64,000 bases of DNA, taken from NCBI RefSeq assembly GCF_000745215.1, contig NZ_JQNK01000001.1:13753-77752 (forward strand), read 5' to 3'. This document shows positions 52,753 through 63,055 of the stretch, one piece after another. The notes under the pieces are model-generated. The model made no database searches. It was not told the DNA's origin and saw only the letters and a list, made by a program, of their open reading frames with translations. The stretch comes from Methylosinus sp. PW1. Lineage in GTDB: Bacteria; Pseudomonadota; Alphaproteobacteria; Rhizobiales; Beijerinckiaceae. Position 1 is the stretch's first letter. Every line of letters begins with the position of its first letter. The position numbers were made by a program, and so were the translations under genes.

Positions 52753-55700
52753 ATGAAAAAGCTGCTCGTACTTAGCTTCTTTCCTGCATTCAACCCCCCT
52801 CAGAGCGGAGGCGAACTCCGACTCTATCATCTTTATCGAGAATTGAGCAGCTTCTATCAAGTAGTCCTTATCAGCTCGTCTCATCTCGGCGGCAAAGAAG
52901 AGATCGTTTATCATACTGATACTTTTATCGAACGGCGCATTCCCAAGGATCATCAGTTCGCTGAGCAATGGGATCTATTGAGCCTGACGGCGGGTGACGG
53001 CGATTTGTCAGGTCCTAGCGTTGGGGCGGCTGGCCGTCTACCGTCGATGTTTCATGCCGCCTATTTACAAGAATATAGCGACTCCGACGTTATTATCCAC
53101 GATTCGCCTTTCACTCTCGACTACGATCTTTTCTTCAACATCGACACGAAGCCACGGGTTTACAATTCTTACAATTGTGAATCGCTTCTCTACAAGCAAC
53201 TCCACCCCGGCGACAAGTCCACGCCAATCCATAATCTCGTCTACGATCTGGAACTTCGTCTGTTGAAAGGTGCAGATCTCGTCATTTATTGCAGCGAAAC
53301 TGACTTGCGAAGCTTCGAAGAAATGACGTCTCTGAACGAGACCATGTTCCTCCCCAACGGAACGTCGTCACAAGCGATTCCTGCCCGCCCAGCGAGCTTC
53401 GGGCCCATCCGCGACCTCGTATTCATTGGAAGTGGCCATCGCCCCAATATGCTCGCGGCGTCCGCCATCGTAGAAACCATCGCGCCGGAAGCATCGGAAT
53501 TCACGTTTCACATCATCGGCGATTGCCTGCCTCCGGGCAAATACCTGCCAAACGTTAAGCGCTACGGGCGGATCGACAATGTCGCCAAGGCGGAAGTGAT
53601 CACTCTGGTCGATTGCGCGATCAATCCTATGACAACGGGCAGCGGCTCAAGCCTCAAGGTTTTCGATTTCTTTGAAAACCGGTTGCCGCTGTTCTCGACC
53701 GCATTCGGCATGCGTGGGATAGATGCCTCTGAGGGCGTGCATTATGTTGGTGCGGAAGTCGAGAGTTTTGCCCAGGTTCTACGTCAGTGGTCGGGCCGCC
53801 GCACCGACCTCGCCAATATCGCCAACAAGGCGCACGAGCTCGTTTCCACCAAATACAATTGGCGCCTGCTGGCGCAGGAGCTGCGCCAGCGCCTCGGCGG
53901 GTTGGCCGGCAGGAAGGCAGGCCCGCTCGCCGGCCCCTATGTGCTAGCGCTCAATGACTACGACCCTTTCCGCTCGATTGGCGGCGGCGCGACGCGCATT
54001 CGAGGCATCTACGAAGCCGTAGCCGATTGGAGTCCAGTCGTTTTCGTGAGTTTCTCCGAGGGCAGAGAGATCAGCGTCGAGCGCCTAAGCGACGCCATCG
54101 CCGTCGTGCGCGCGCCGAAGACGGCAGCGCATGTCGACCGCGAGCAGGCGCTCGACTCAAAATTCCATATTTCGTCGCGCGACATAGTGGCGATCAAGCA
54201 GGTACCGGAAAATTCGCACCTCGTGGCGCTTTATCAGACGCTACGCGGCAAGGCGCGCGTCGTCGTCATCGAGCATCCCTACATGGTCGGCCTGCCCGAT
54301 CTTTTTTGCGATCGTTTTGTCTATTCGGGCCACAACGACGAGATCGCTCTCAAGACTGACGCGCTCTGCTGGCATCCAGATCGAGACGAACTCATGGCCG
54401 ATCTGATCGAAGCGGAAGGTGTCGCCATCGAAAATTCGGTTGCGGTAGTGGCGGTCTCGGACGAAGACGCCGAGGGATATCTGCGCGGGCGATCCCGTGG
54501 CGCGCCGGTAATAGTCGTGCGCAACGGCGCGATGGCACCTGCCGAGCCGAGGCAAGAAGATTTGACCGTCGCGAATAAGCAGATCGGCCACCGCTCAGCG
54601 CTCTTCCTCGGCTCCGCCCATATGCCCAATATCGATGCCGCGCGCTTCATCGTCGAGAAACTTGCGGCTACTTGTCCAGACGTGGAGTTTCATCTCGTCG
54701 GCTCGGTCGGCGGTTCCTTCCCCGGACCCAATCCCAAGAACGTCGTGGTCTGGGGCGTACTCGAAGATAAGCTTAAATCGGCGGTGATGCAGAGGTGCCG
54801 CATCGCGCTCAACCCGATGACGTCCGGATCCGGCTCCAATGTAAAGCTTGCAGACTATCTAGCCAATGGCCTCTTCGTTATGACCACGGAATTCGGCCTC
54901 CGCGGTTATCGGCGCTCCGACGCGAAGCATATGCGCGTCGTGAAGCTCGACGACTTCGCCGCGGTGTTGAAAGAGTCGTTCGAAGACGAGACCCTTTTCA
55001 ACGCATCCCGCCGCGCCGAGCGCAAGGCGATGTTCGATTCCAATTACGCGATGCATGCTTATGCGAGGCGCTTCGTCGAGCTGCTCGCCGACGTCGAGAA
55101 GCCGAAGAAGCGCCTGCTGTTCGTCACCTATCGCTACTCCTGGCCGCTTCTTGGCGGTGCCGAATTGCATCTGTGGCATCTGCTTCAAAAGCTCGGCGAA
55201 AGTGGTGAATTCTACATCGACGTCGTCGCGACCAAGGTCACGCGCATTCGGGACGAGCAGCGCTTCGTCGGTCGATATGATTTCGACGAAGCCATCGGCG
55301 CACCAATAGGCGCGAAGAACATTCGCTTCGCGCGCTTCGATCTCGATCAGGTCGACGAGGCGGCCGACTTCGAACTTGGCACGGCGGTCTGGAGCGCTCA
55401 GCTCGGCTTCGAGAAGGCGCTCTACGGCATGCTGCGCGGCTCTATTGCCACGAGTGGCCTCGCTTGGGGGTGGGGACCCCTTGAGCAATGGAAGGACGGG
55501 CCCGTACGCTGGGCCTTTCGATCCGCGGGATTGCATCTTTCGCGTCAGGCCCGCGTGCGCGTCAAGGCGCGCAGTGCCGAACGGATCGTCCTGCTCGTTC
55601 AGGATCAAGACAATCGCATCCTTTTCCACGACAAGTTGTCCGGTGACATAGACTGCACTTTCGAAGCGGGGCCGGGGCCGCTGACGCTTTCCGTGACGCG

Positions 55701-56781
55701 CGATGAGCCATTGCCAGATCAACGGCCCCTGGGCCTCGCGGTGGAGCAGGTGACGATCGATGGCGCGCCGCTCGATCTCGCGTCGAATACCGTGCTGTCG
55801 GTCGCTCAGCTGCCGGCGGAGCAGGCCTTCGAGTTGCTAGGAGACGCGGCGGAAGCTTCACGCGCCGTCGCGGGCGTGCGGCTCTCCGACGTTCGTGGGC
55901 CCCACTCCAGCTCGCTGGAGCGGTTTCTTGAGGAGAATGTCAGGCGGTATGATCTCGTGCTCACCCACAACAATGTCTTCCGGCCGCCCGTTGCCGCGGT
56001 CGAGGCCGCCAATCGCGCCGACGTGCCTGTGATCCTGCTTCCGCACGCTCATCTCGATGACGACTACTACCATTTCCCAGACACGCTGAGCGTTGTGACA
56101 ACAGCAACTGTCGCCTGCGTGGCCCCGCGTGCAGCATGCACCTATTACGAAAAGCGTGGTGCTCGGAAAGTCGTACATCACACTCCGGGGATCGACCTCG
56201 GCGAGGCATTCACGGCGGACGACATCGAGGCTTTCCGAGCAGTCTACGGCAAAGGCGGACGCTTCGTGCTCGCTCTCGGCCGTAAGTCCCGCGCCAAAGG
56301 CTATCGTGACGTGATTGCCGCGGTGGATGAACTCGCGAAAGAGACCGACATTCGCCTCGTGTTGATCGGACCCGACGACGATCTCGAACCGATCCGCTCG
56401 CCCAATGTTACATATCTCGGGATTCAGCCGCGCAATGTCGTGAGGGGTGCGCTCCAGGCCTGCCTAGCGTTGACAGCCATGAGCGTGAGTGAAAGCTTCG
56501 GCATTGTGATTCTAGAAGCATGGATGGCAGGCCGGCCGGTGATCGCCAACAGCGACTGCGCCGCGTTCCGTGATCTCATCGTTCACAACGAGAACTCAAT
56601 CCTCGTCACCAGGGAACAGTTGCCCGAGGCGATCAGGGAGATCGCTTGCAATGAGACGCTGGTACAACGCCTCGTCGACAACGCACGGGAAACGCTAAAA
56701 TACCACGATTGGGAAAAGGTCGCGCGTGACTTTGTCGCCTTGTGCCGGGAATATGCAGCGCCACGCCTGCCCGGATCATAG
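52753..56781 (+). CDS. Giant three-domain glycosyltransferase
   Basis: A 1342-residue protein with three glycosyltransferase units in a row. Unit 1 (about 1-385): LVLSFFPAFNPPQSGGELRLYHL, VFIGSGHRPNMLAAS, INPMTTGSGSSLKVFDFFENRLPLFSTAFGMRG. Unit 2 (about 390-785) repeats the pattern: YDPFRSIGGGATRIRGI, ALFLGSAHMPNIDAARF, LNPMTSGSGSNVKLADYLANGLFVMTTEFGLRG. Unit 3 (about 790-1342): VTYRYSWPLLGGAELHLWHL, a unique insert, FVLALGRKSRAKGYRDVI and MSVSESFGIVILEAWMAGRPVI, the GT4 donor-binding motif with Glu. Start ATG follows GAGGTTCAA. It probably adds several sugars in series; no membrane segment. Confidence 0.85.
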   Translation: MKKLLVLSFFPAFNPPQSGGELRLYHLYRELSSFYQVVLISSSHLGGKEEIVYHTDTFIERRIPKDHQFAEQWDLLSLTAGDGDLSGPSVGAAGRLPSMFHAAYLQEYSDSDVIIHDSPFTLDYDLFFNIDTKPRVYNSYNCESLLYKQLHPGDKSTPIHNLVYDLELRLLKGADLVIYCSETDLRSFEEMTSLNETMFLPNGTSSQAIPARPASFGPIRDLVFIGSGHRPNMLAASAIVETIAPEASEFTFHIIGDCLPPGKYLPNVKRYGRIDNVAKAEVITLVDCAINPMTTGSGSSLKVFDFFENRLPLFSTAFGMRGIDASEGVHYVGAEVESFAQVLRQWSGRRTDLANIANKAHELVSTKYNWRLLAQELRQRLGGLAGRKAGPLAGPYVLALNDYDPFRSIGGGATRIRGIYEAVADWSPVVFVSFSEGREISVERLSDAIAVVRAPKTAAHVDREQALDSKFHISSRDIVAIKQVPENSHLVALYQTLRGKARVVVIEHPYMVGLPDLFCDRFVYSGHNDEIALKTDALCWHPDRDELMADLIEAEGVAIENSVAVVAVSDEDAEGYLRGRSRGAPVIVVRNGAMAPAEPRQEDLTVANKQIGHRSALFLGSAHMPNIDAARFIVEKLAATCPDVEFHLVGSVGGSFPGPNPKNVVVWGVLEDKLKSAVMQRCRIALNPMTSGSGSNVKLADYLANGLFVMTTEFGLRGYRRSDAKHMRVVKLDDFAAVLKESFEDETLFNASRRAERKAMFDSNYAMHAYARRFVELLADVEKPKKRLLFVTYRYSWPLLGGAELHLWHLLQKLGESGEFYIDVVATKVTRIRDEQRFVGRYDFDEAIGAPIGAKNIRFARFDLDQVDEAADFELGTAVWSAQLGFEKALYGMLRGSIATSGLAWGWGPLEQWKDGPVRWAFRSAGLHLSRQARVRVKARSAERIVLLVQDQDNRILFHDKLSGDIDCTFEAGPGPLTLSVTRDEPLPDQRPLGLAVEQVTIDGAPLDLASNTVLSVAQLPAEQAFELLGDAAEASRAVAGVRLSDVRGPHSSSLERFLEENVRRYDLVLTHNNVFRPPVAAVEAANRADVPVILLPHAHLDDDYYHFPDTLSVVTTATVACVAPRAACTYYEKRGARKVVHHTPGIDLGEAFTADDIEAFRAVYGKGGRFVLALGRKSRAKGYRDVIAAVDELAKETDIRLVLIGPDDDLEPIRSPNVTYLGIQPRNVVRGALQACLALTAMSVSESFGIVILEAWMAGRPVIANSDCAAFRDLIVHNENSILVTREQLPEAIREIACNETLVQRLVDNARETLKYHDWEKVARDFVALCREYAAPRLPGS

Positions 56782-56849
56782 CCGTAGCCGCTGCACAGCT
56801 TTGGTCGCGGCTTTCGGAAAGCCTATCTGGACGTTCGAGGTGACTAGCA

Positions 56850-57803
56850 ATGGTGAATGGAATCGAAGCGAAGGACCGTGGATTGCCGAGCGGCGCGGAC
56901 GATGGGAGTTTGGCAAGGTTCAGAAGCAGAGAGACACCCGTCTCCACCTCAAGCCCGGGAACGCGGACGGTTCGCTCCGCTGGCGCGCTGGCGGGCGACG
57001 CCATTCGACTCCTGGGGGGGCTTCATGACAATTTGACAGCGCTCTACGACAAGATCGATTCCTTGACCGTCACCAATCGCAGCCTGCAGGATCAGCTCGC
57101 GCGAAGCGAGATCGCAATTGCGCGACTCGTCCGCAGGCTGCACGTCGGCGAAGTCGTGGCTCCCCAAGTGGCGGCCAATGCGACCCTGCAACGAGAGAAC
57201 CAGGAGCTACGCGCACAAATTTCGGAACTGCTTGTCGATTTCGATGCCTATCGCGCACGCGATGAAGCGCGACGCAGCGGTAAGCGCGGGCTTATGCAGG
57301 CGCAGGGCACTTTCGCCTCTCGCGCCGAACGAAAGAAATTCGAAGCTCTGTTCGACCGCGCCTTCTATCTCGAAACCTATAGGGACGTCGCCAAAGCTGG
57401 CATGGACCCGGTTCACCACTATTTGGAGTACGGCTTCTCCGAGGGACGGTTTCCTCATCCCTTGTTCGACACTCGATATTATCTCGCGACATATGAGGAC
57501 GTGCGGCGCTCTGGCGTTAATCCTTTCTTACAATTCGTGCGCCAAGGAGAAAGTGAGGGCCGCAACCCTAACGCGTGGCTGGACGTGTCGTGGTATGCCG
57601 CTAACAATCCCGACATCGCGCAAAGTGGACTGGCCCCTTTTGCTCATTACGCCAAGATCGGGGCCTTGGAGGCGCGCGATCCGGGGCCAGCTTTCCACGC
57701 GGGGACCTATTTCTGCAAACATCCACAGATCCGCAAAGGCGAAACGGATCCGCTCGCCCATTGGCTTCACACTGAGAGCCGCAAAATGGCTTCTCCGGCT
57801 TGA
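56850..57803 (+). CDS. Coiled-coil protein with tandem FDxxYYL repeats
   Basis: A 317-residue protein, 68 bases after the glycosyltransferase gene. Residues about 58-140 form a coiled coil (LHDNLTALYDKIDSLTVTNRSLQDQL, ATLQRENQELRAQISELL). From about 167 there are four repeats of about 35 residues: FDRAFYLETYRDVAKAGMDPVHHYLEYG, FDTRYYLATYEDVRRSGVNPFLQFVRQG, LDVSWYAANNPDIAQSGLAPFAHYAKIG, FHAGTYFCKHPQIRKGETDPLAHWL. Such repeats occur in proteins of surface-polysaccharide loci, often fused to glycosyltransferases. The last residues KMASPA may be from the IS4 fragment that follows, so the C terminus could be truncated. Confidence 0.75.
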   Translation: MVNGIEAKDRGLPSGADDGSLARFRSRETPVSTSSPGTRTVRSAGALAGDAIRLLGGLHDNLTALYDKIDSLTVTNRSLQDQLARSEIAIARLVRRLHVGEVVAPQVAANATLQRENQELRAQISELLVDFDAYRARDEARRSGKRGLMQAQGTFASRAERKKFEALFDRAFYLETYRDVAKAGMDPVHHYLEYGFSEGRFPHPLFDTRYYLATYEDVRRSGVNPFLQFVRQGESEGRNPNAWLDVSWYAANNPDIAQSGLAPFAHYAKIGALEARDPGPAFHAGTYFCKHPQIRKGETDPLAHWLHTESRKMASPA

Positions 57804-58060
57804 ATTCAGCCTATGACACCGTAGCCAATGGGCATTATCATCTCGGCGTCGAGCGGTCGACGCTCGCGGAAGCCAGCGTTCGTTGGCGGGTCGCCGTCTT
57901 CGCCGATCCCTTCGCGCAACTCGCCCCGACGCTCGACCGCAAAACGCGGCGCGAAGGAGCCGAGATGCTCCGGCTCATCGACTCGACTCTCATCCCATTG
58001 AGCAAGTTCCATGAGTTTGCCCGCTCTACCACAGTATTCGTCCGGCGGCGGCCGCCTTAC
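57804..58060 (+). pseudogene. IS4-family transposase fragment
   Basis: HYHLGVERSTLAEASVRWR, FADPFAQLAPTLDRKTRREGAEMLRLIDSTLIPL match an internal part of IS4-type transposases, including the first catalytic Asp (LIDST). Both ends are missing; a group II intron follows directly. Confidence 0.75.
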
Positions 58061-58222
58061 GAATCAGCGTGTCGGATAAGACACTGGTAGAGTCGAGGAA
58101 GGGCGCGGTGACACGTCGAGACATGTTCCGTTTCCCCTCCCCGCTCATCAGTAGGGTCGGGGACTGGCGCGCCGGTGTCGATCAGCTCGTGACCGAACCA
58201 CGTTTCCAGCCCCCGCCACGTC

Positions 58223-58257
58223 GAACGCAGCATGCGGTTTTCCCGCACTACGCTCTC
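58223..58257 (-). ncRNA. Group II intron domain V (second intron)
   Basis: Hairpin GAGAGCGTAGTGCGGG - AAAA - CCGCATGCTGCGTTC, with the bulge and loop of a domain V, 30 bases after the maturase stop. Confidence 0.75.
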
Positions 58258-58287
58258 CTGTTTGTTTCGCCTCGAGGGTTATGGGAC

Positions 58288-59589
58288 CTATCGTGCCGGG
58301 GCGACTTTCGAAGCAGGCCTTACGACTCGGTAGCCATTGAAGAGCTTCAGAGTCTCATACAGCCAACTCCTACTCCACCGCGTCCAGCCGAAGCCCTGTC
58401 GATTCCGGGCTCTCATCATGTGGCGCCTAATCTTCTTTTCAACCCAGTCTTTCACCAATCCGAAGCACTCGCTGGCGTGCCCCACCGCGAAGTAATTCAC
58501 CCAACCGCGCAGCACCGGGTTGATCAACTTGACGATCCGATCAGCCGGTTGCGATTGGTGGCGGCGGAACACAGCCTTCAGCGCCCGTAACAGAGCTGTC
58601 CGCTTTTTGAGTTTAGGCGTGTAGTGAGCACGCCATACACCTCGCAGACTGCGCATGCGGCGGAAATCGAACCCCAGGAAGCCGAAACTTTCGCCTCGAC
58701 ATAGGTCCACGATTCGACTCTTCTCTTCGTTGACTTCGACCTGTAGTTTGGCGAGCTCTTGCCGCAACCGCTTCTCCACCGCTGCCATCAGCCAGTCATG
58801 TCGCGGGTGAGCGTCGATCAAGATCACCAAGTCATCCGCGAATCTCGCGTATTCGACATAGGTGTACTTGCCGTAACGCGTGACCTCTTTCGCGCGCTCC
58901 AGCATCTTATCAACCTCGGTGAGGTAGATGTTGCTGAGCAGCGGCGAAACGACCCCGCCTTGCGGAACGCCTCGTTTTCCGTTGGCTTTGAGCATGACCT
59001 TCAGCAGGTGCATCACGTCGACATCATCCACGCGCTGGGCCACTTTCGCCAACAACCGATCATGTCGGACATTGTCGAAGTAACTGCGCAGGTCGACATC
59101 TATCACGCGTGTTTTCTGCTGAACGATGGCTCGTGCCACACGGTCCACCGCTTCGTGAGCTGTCCGACGGGGACGGTATCCGAACGACCCCGGCTGGAAA
59201 TCCGCCTCGAAGATAGGTTCCAATATGAGTTTGAGCGCACCCTGCACCACCCGGTCACGGATCGAGGGAATCGAGAGAACGCGGACCTTGCCGCCATCCT
59301 TCGGGATTTCCTGTCTTCGAGACGGTAATGGCACGTAGGAGCGTTCGACCAGTTCGTCCGCTATCTGCGCGAGGAAAGCATCCACGCCTTGCGATTCGAT
59401 GGCCGCGAAGGTCACACCGTCACTTCCCGGAGCGCCATCGTTCTCTTTGGCCAGTTCATACGCCTCGCGTAATGTTTCCAGTTTGCAGATATGGACATAC
59501 AGTCCCCAAAACTTCCAGGACGTCTCAGCCTTCGCCTTGACGTATATTCTCCGCCGCAGGTCATGCAAATCGATGGACGTCTTTGTCAT
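58288..59589 (-). CDS. ltrA: Group II intron reverse transcriptase/maturase (second type)
   Basis: A 433-residue protein from the ATG at 59589 (MTKTSIDLHDLRRRIY). Motifs: ENDGAPGSDGVTFAAIE, YVPLPSRRQEIPKDGGKVRVLSIPSIRDRVVQGA (short form RVLSIPSIRDRVVQ), FGYRPRRTAHEA, VIDVDLRSYFDNVRHD, KRGVPQGGVVSPLLSNIYL, and YARFADDLVILID, the catalytic palm; the maturase region has LRGWVNYFAVGHAS. No endonuclease domain. Intact frame although the intron lacks its 5' end. Distinct from the protein at 4277. Confidence 0.92.
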   Translation of the reverse strand: MTKTSIDLHDLRRRIYVKAKAETSWKFWGLYVHICKLETLREAYELAKENDGAPGSDGVTFAAIESQGVDAFLAQIADELVERSYVPLPSRRQEIPKDGGKVRVLSIPSIRDRVVQGALKLILEPIFEADFQPGSFGYRPRRTAHEAVDRVARAIVQQKTRVIDVDLRSYFDNVRHDRLLAKVAQRVDDVDVMHLLKVMLKANGKRGVPQGGVVSPLLSNIYLTEVDKMLERAKEVTRYGKYTYVEYARFADDLVILIDAHPRHDWLMAAVEKRLRQELAKLQVEVNEEKSRIVDLCRGESFGFLGFDFRRMRSLRGVWRAHYTPKLKKRTALLRALKAVFRRHQSQPADRIVKLINPVLRGWVNYFAVGHASECFGLVKDWVEKKIRRHMMRARNRQGFGWTRWSRSWLYETLKLFNGYRVVRPASKVAPAR

Positions 59590-59869
59590 CTCGTCCTTGC
59601 CTTCCTTATGGTCAGAGACTTCACAAACAGCAGGGCCCCTTTGCTCCGCAGACGTTACTCCGCTATGGCGCGGCAATCTGGATGAGAAGAGCGCGACAAT
59701 CTGGATGAGATTTTTCGGTCGCGGTGACGAGATGATTGTCGCGGAGCGACGATGTTATTCGGCGTGCAAGTTTGACCCCCATACGAGGGGAATCGGCGTT
59801 GAAAATTGACCCCCTCTGGTGAAGTCCGGACAGTCCGCCCGTTTTGGTTGAAACGGCGGGTGGTGGGGG

Positions 59870-61369
59870 ATGTTGATTGTGGAGACGATCGGACGAATCC
59901 GTCGCGAACATTTCGTCAAGGGCAAGACGATCAAGGAGATCGCTCGCGATCTGGGCATTTCACGGAACACGGTCCGCAAGGCGCTGCGGTCGGAGGCAAC
60001 GTCCTTCGCTTACGAGCGCGACAATCAGCCGTTTCCCAAGCTCGGGCCTTGGTCGGACAAGCTCGATGAGGTTCTCGCGGAGAACGAGAAGAAGGCGCCG
60101 CGCGAGCGGCTAACCCTGATCCGTATTTTCGAAGATCTGAGCGGCCTGGGCTACGCGGGCGGCTATGACGCTGTGCGTCGCTACTCGCGCAAATGGCGCA
60201 GCGAGCAAGGCGCGGCGACGGCGGCCGCCTATGTGCCGTTGAGCTTCGAGCCGGGCGAAGCCTACCAGTTCGACTGGAGCCACGAGATCGTTGTGCTCGA
60301 CGGCGTGACGACGACCGTGAAGGTGGCGCACATGCGTCTGTGCCACAGCCGCATGCCTTTCGTTCGCGCCTATCCGCGTGAGACGCAGGAGATGGTTTTC
60401 GACGCGCATGATCGCGCCTTTACCTTCTTCAGGGGCGCCTGCACGCGCGGCATCTACGACAATATGAAGACGGCGGTGGAGACGATCTTCGTCGGCAAGG
60501 AGCGCAAGTTCAATCGTCGCTTCGCGCAAATGTGCAGCCATCATCTCGTCGAGCCGGTCGCCTGCACGCCAGCGTCCGGCTGGGAGAAAGGCCAGGTCGA
60601 AAATCAAGTCGGCCTGGCGCGGGAGCGGTTCTTCACGCCGCGCCTGCGGTTCAAGACCTACGACGATATGAACGCCTGGCTTCTCGATAAATGCGTCACC
60701 TACGCCAAGGCTCATCCGCATCCGGAAATCGCGGACAAGACGGTCTGGGAGGCATTCGAAGAAGAGCGCCCGAAGCTCGTTCCGCTGCGCGGGCGGTTCG
60801 ACGGATTCCACGAGCTGACCGCGTCGGTGTCGAAGACTTGCCTCGTGCGCTTCGACAACAATAAATACTCGGTCAATGCGAGCGCCGTCGGCGCCCCGGT
60901 CGAGATCCACGCCTACGCCGACCGCATCGTCTTCCGCCAAAAAGGGCGGGTGGTCGCCGAACATGCTCGGGCCTTCGGGCGCGGCGCGACGATCTTCGAT
61001 CCCTGGCATTATGTGCCAGTTCTCGCGCGCAAGCCCGGCGCGCTACGGAACGGCGCGCCGTTCAAGGACTGGGTGTTGCCGGGAGCGATCGAGCGCGTGC
61101 GGCGCAAGCTCGCCGGCAGCAATGATGGCGATCGACAGATGGTCAAGGTTCTGGCCGCCGTCGTCGAGGACGGATTGACCGCGGTGGAAGCCGCCTGCGC
61201 GGAGGCGCTCGGCCAAGGCGTCCATTCCGCCGACGTCATTCTCAACATTCTCGCCCGCCGGCGCGAGCCGCCGCCCCCGCCGACGATCCCGACGCCCGAG
61301 TCGTTGATGCTGCTGCACATGCCGCTCGCCGACTGCGCCCGCTATGATCAATTGAGGAGAACAGGCTGA
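59870..61369 (+). CDS. istA: IS21 transposase IstA (element B)
   Basis: A 499-residue transposase: [25 protein letters not shown], core [14 protein letters not shown] (Asp), [14 protein letters not shown] (Asp), [25 protein letters not shown] with catalytic Glu, and C-terminal [25 protein letters not shown]. Overlaps istB by one base-codon region (TGATGG). Confidence 0.95.
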   Translation: MLIVETIGRIRREHFVKGKTIKEIARDLGISRNTVRKALRSEATSFAYERDNQPFPKLGPWSDKLDEVLAENEKKAPRERLTLIRIFEDLSGLGYAGGYDAVRRYSRKWRSEQGAATAAAYVPLSFEPGEAYQFDWSHEIVVLDGVTTTVKVAHMRLCHSRMPFVRAYPRETQEMVFDAHDRAFTFFRGACTRGIYDNMKTAVETIFVGKERKFNRRFAQMCSHHLVEPVACTPASGWEKGQVENQVGLARERFFTPRLRFKTYDDMNAWLLDKCVTYAKAHPHPEIADKTVWEAFEEERPKLVPLRGRFDGFHELTASVSKTCLVRFDNNKYSVNASAVGAPVEIHAYADRIVFRQKGRVVAEHARAFGRGATIFDPWHYVPVLARKPGALRNGAPFKDWVLPGAIERVRRKLAGSNDGDRQMVKVLAAVVEDGLTAVEAACAEALGQGVHSADVILNILARRREPPPPPTIPTPESLMLLHMPLADCARYDQLRRTG

Positions 61370-62097
61370 TGGAACGCACCAAGCTCTTCGATCTCATGGG
61401 AGAGCTCAAGCTCTTCGGCATGAGGAACGCCTATGACGAGGTGATGTCGAGTGGCATAAAGAGGCAGCATGAGCCGCCACGCATCGTCGGCGATCTTCTC
61501 GAGGCGGAAATCGCCGAAAAGCACGCGCGCTCCATCAAATATCAGATGACGATCGCCAAATTGCCGCTGGCGAAGGACTTCGACGGCTTCCAGTTCAACG
61601 GTACGCCGATCAATGAAGGGTTGGTGCGCGATCTCTCGAACGGCGGCTTCCTCGACCAACAACGTAATTGTGTTTTCGTCGGTGGAACCGGTACGGGGAA
61701 GAGCCATCTTTCGATAGCGATTGCAAGAAATTGCATTCGCGCTGGAAAACGCGGCCGCTTCTTCAACACCGTCGAACTCGTCACCAGGCTCGAGACCGAA
61801 GCGCGAGGAGGTCGTCAGGGACGCTTCGCGGAATATCTCACGAGAATGGACTTCATCATACTCGACGAGCTCGGCTACTTGCCCTTCGCGCAATCTGGCG
61901 GACAATTGCTCTTCCATCTGATCAGCCGGCTCTACGAACGCACCTCTATCATCATCACTACCAATCTCGCATTCGGCGAATGGCCGAGCGTGTTCGGCGA
62001 CGCGAAAATGACCAGCGCGCTGCTCGATCGCCTCACCCACCATTGCGACATCGTCGAGACCGGCAACGAAAGCTGGCGCTTCAAGAACCGCGCCTGA
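61369..62097 (+). CDS. istB: IS21 ATPase IstB (element B)
   Basis: A 242-residue AAA+ ATPase: [21 protein letters not shown], Walker [21 protein letters not shown], Walker [21 protein letters not shown], and [30 protein letters not shown]. Complete and coupled to istA. Confidence 0.95.
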   Translation: MERTKLFDLMGELKLFGMRNAYDEVMSSGIKRQHEPPRIVGDLLEAEIAEKHARSIKYQMTIAKLPLAKDFDGFQFNGTPINEGLVRDLSNGGFLDQQRNCVFVGGTGTGKSHLSIAIARNCIRAGKRGRFFNTVELVTRLETEARGGRQGRFAEYLTRMDFIILDELGYLPFAQSGGQLLFHLISRLYERTSIIITTNLAFGEWPSVFGDAKMTSALLDRLTHHCDIVETGNESWRFKNRA

Positions 62098-62249
62098 CGC
62101 TTCCCGATCACATCGCGAACCGAAACGCACTCGCCCCGGCTGCGCAACCCCGCCAGCTCCGCCGGGGCGAGCGCTCGCGTTCCGCCCTACGCCAAAAGGG
62201 GGTCAATTTTGAACGCCGATCGGGGGTCAATTTTCGATGCCGATTGACA

Positions 62250-62298
62250 ATCGCCGGCGCGATCGGCGTCGGCGGCGCTGCAGAAAACGGATCCCGGG
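62250..62298 (-). pseudogene. Continuation of the DUF3991-Toprim gene
   Basis: Read on the minus strand in the frame of the gene at 23593-24367, this 49-base piece gives (G)SVFCSAADADRAGD, the Toprim DxD motif that should follow RLARTPG. It ends at the IS21 border. Both pieces touch a copy of the 304-bp element and share the 5-base sequence CCGGG, consistent with a target duplication. Confidence 0.8.
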
Positions 62299-62602
62299 TG
62301 TCAGGAGCCATCTTGGCTTGAGAATATCCGAATCCGAATCCAAAAAGCCATCGAACGTGATAATATTGACCAATAATATTCTCACGTTTGACGGCTTCCC
62401 ACGTCGCTTTGGCCGGAAAACTGGGCCGTGTCGTGCGTCGCCGTTCGCAATTCTATAGAAATGTTGGAACAGCAAATTCTCAAATTAGCTGGCTTCGGCA
62501 AGCGATATTATCGAATTAAATGGATATTCTCAAGCATCATGGCTTTAGTTAACTCGTTGATTTCCCTTAAAACGTATTCTCACGCCAAAATGGCTCCTGA
62601 CA
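62299..62602 (+). mobile_element. 304-bp miniature element, copy 3
   Basis: Same as copy 1, same orientation. Left flank ...CCGGG matches the right flank of copy 1; right flank CCGTG... matches the left flank of copy 2. Confidence 0.9.
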
Positions 62603-62768
62603 CCGTGAGATCGCATGGAAGGCGCAGGTCCGCTTGTGCGGGCGATACCGTCGCATGCTGGCGCGCGGCAAGAAGGCGCCGATCGTGATCACCGCCATCG
62701 CGCGCGAGCTCGTCGGCTTCATGTGGGCGATCGCGCGACAAGTCGAACCGAAGACCATCGGCGCGTAA
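62603..62768 (+). pseudogene. C terminus of the IS110 transposase cut at 42136
   Basis: (R)EIAWKAQVRLCGRYRRMLARGKKAPIVITAIARELVGFMWAIARQVEP, ending at TAA. It is the natural C-terminal end of IS110-family transposases and fits exactly after ...QQSIAVSIR at 42136. Confidence 0.85.
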
Positions 62769-63055
62769 CGCGTACACAAGGACATCGAGGCAGCGGCCAG
62801 GGCGTCGGCGCCGGTCAAGGGATCCTCCGTCAAGTTTAGGAGCGGCACGACCGATCTCCGCGGGTCGGACCGAGGCCCCCCTACGACGAAAGCTCCGTAT
62901 GCGGTATCCAACCCGCGAATGAGAAACGGCTCAACCGTCGAAATCACGCCGGCGTCCTGACCTCTGCCTCGCCGAATATGTTCACCCTCGCCTCATAGGA
63001 GTGCGGGGTGGATCGCGCACGCAGATTCCGCTTGAAAAAAGGTCATAAGATCTTG
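62769..63055. other. Gene-free interval
   Basis: About 290 bases, probably the non-coding right end of the IS110 element and degenerate sequence. No gene is supported. Confidence 0.4.

Larger units (their letters stand above)
58065..59752 (-). mobile_element. Group II intron, 5'-truncated
   Basis: On the minus strand a maturase gene is followed by domain V (58257-58223: GAGAGCGTAGTGCGGGAAAA...GCTGCGTTC) and further structured sequence to about 58070. Upstream of the maturase only about 160 bases remain before IS21 (59753), whereas an intact intron needs about 500; so the 5' ribozyme part is gone. The 3' boundary is approximate. Confidence 0.75.
59753..62249 (+). mobile_element. IS21-family insertion sequence (element B)
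   Basis: Ends TGTTATTCGGCGTGCAAGTT (59753) and, reversed, TGTCAATCGGCATCGAAAAT (62249), each followed inside by TTGACCCCC; further copies of the GAAAATTGACCCCC motif lie inside both ends, typical of IS21. 2497 bp with intact istA and istB. No target duplication is evident. Confidence 0.85.

Noticed and set aside
59677..59752. Repeated GCGACAATCTGGATGAG as a separate mobile element
   Set aside because: Two direct copies and one inverted partial copy within 75 bases look like terminal repeats of another IS21-type end, but there is too little sequence to call it.
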